A stretch of 6,522 nt of DNA from Bacteriovoracaceae bacterium (lineage in GTDB: Bacteria; Bdellovibrionota; UBA1018): contig CANMSW010000133.1 of assembly GCA_947500275.1 (NCBI GenBank), forward strand, positions 1-6,522. The letters are read 5' to 3'. Both the position numbers and the translations under genes were made by a program. Below, one piece after another: positions 6,501 through 6,522 of the stretch. Positions within the stretch are counted from its first letter, which is position 1. Each line of letters starts with the position of its first letter. The notes below the pieces were generated by a model, which was given only the letters and a program-made list of their open reading frames with translations, was not told the origin of the DNA and did no database searches.

Positions 6501-6522
6501 TGAGTCGGAGACCCCTTTCAGA
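6500..6522 (+). CDS. Possible start of a downstream gene (cut by right edge)
   Basis: The dedA stop overlaps an ATG as TGATG, a common arrangement for translational coupling. Seven codons, M-S-R-R-P-L-S, follow before the window ends. The nearest purine-rich site is GGAGAG at 6480-6485, rather far away. Too little sequence is present to name a family, and it could be chance. Confidence 0.3.

Overview
The window looks like an ordinary bacterial chromosome segment, densely packed, with moderately high GC and good Shine-Dalgarno sites before most genes. It carries six recognisable genes, and possibly the first codons of a seventh. The family content (a glycolytic gap-pgk-tpi cluster, a KimA-type potassium transporter, a DedA membrane protein) fits a free-living or host-associated bacterium. 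I cannot place it to a genus; a deltaproteobacterial or Bdellovibrio-like lineage is only a guess. I see no phage, transposon, CRISPR, tRNA, rRNA or toxin-antitoxin signature.

The left 3.75 kb is read on the minus strand. In transcription order it holds an M42-type metallo-aminopeptidase (3747-2545), gap (2484-1471), pgk (1431-217) and the start of tpiA (204 down to the left edge). Gaps are 60, 39 and 12 nt. gap, pgk and tpiA encode consecutive triose-phosphate steps of glycolysis/gluconeogenesis and are almost certainly one operon. tpiA is open at the window edge and starts with GTG, so it is easily missed; its N-terminal A-G-N-W-K-M-N signature identifies it. pgk and tpiA share a reading frame, separated by one TGA and four sense codons.

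A 198-nt divergent intergenic region (3748-3945) separates this block from plus-strand genes. These are a KimA/YdaO-type K+ importer (3946-5778), whose K+-site residues match my memory of the Bacillus subtilis protein, and, 74 nt downstream, a DedA-family membrane protein (5853-6500). An ATG overlapping the dedA stop (TGATG) may begin a further gene that runs off the right edge.

How the genes work together: three make up the lower-glycolysis core. The peptidase probably recycles peptides in the cytoplasm. The two membrane proteins serve potassium homeostasis and, by family analogy, lipid-carrier recycling or membrane physiology. No convincing novel system is visible. The points most worth a second look are the in-frame pgk/tpiA junction and the altered metal-site motifs of the peptidase.
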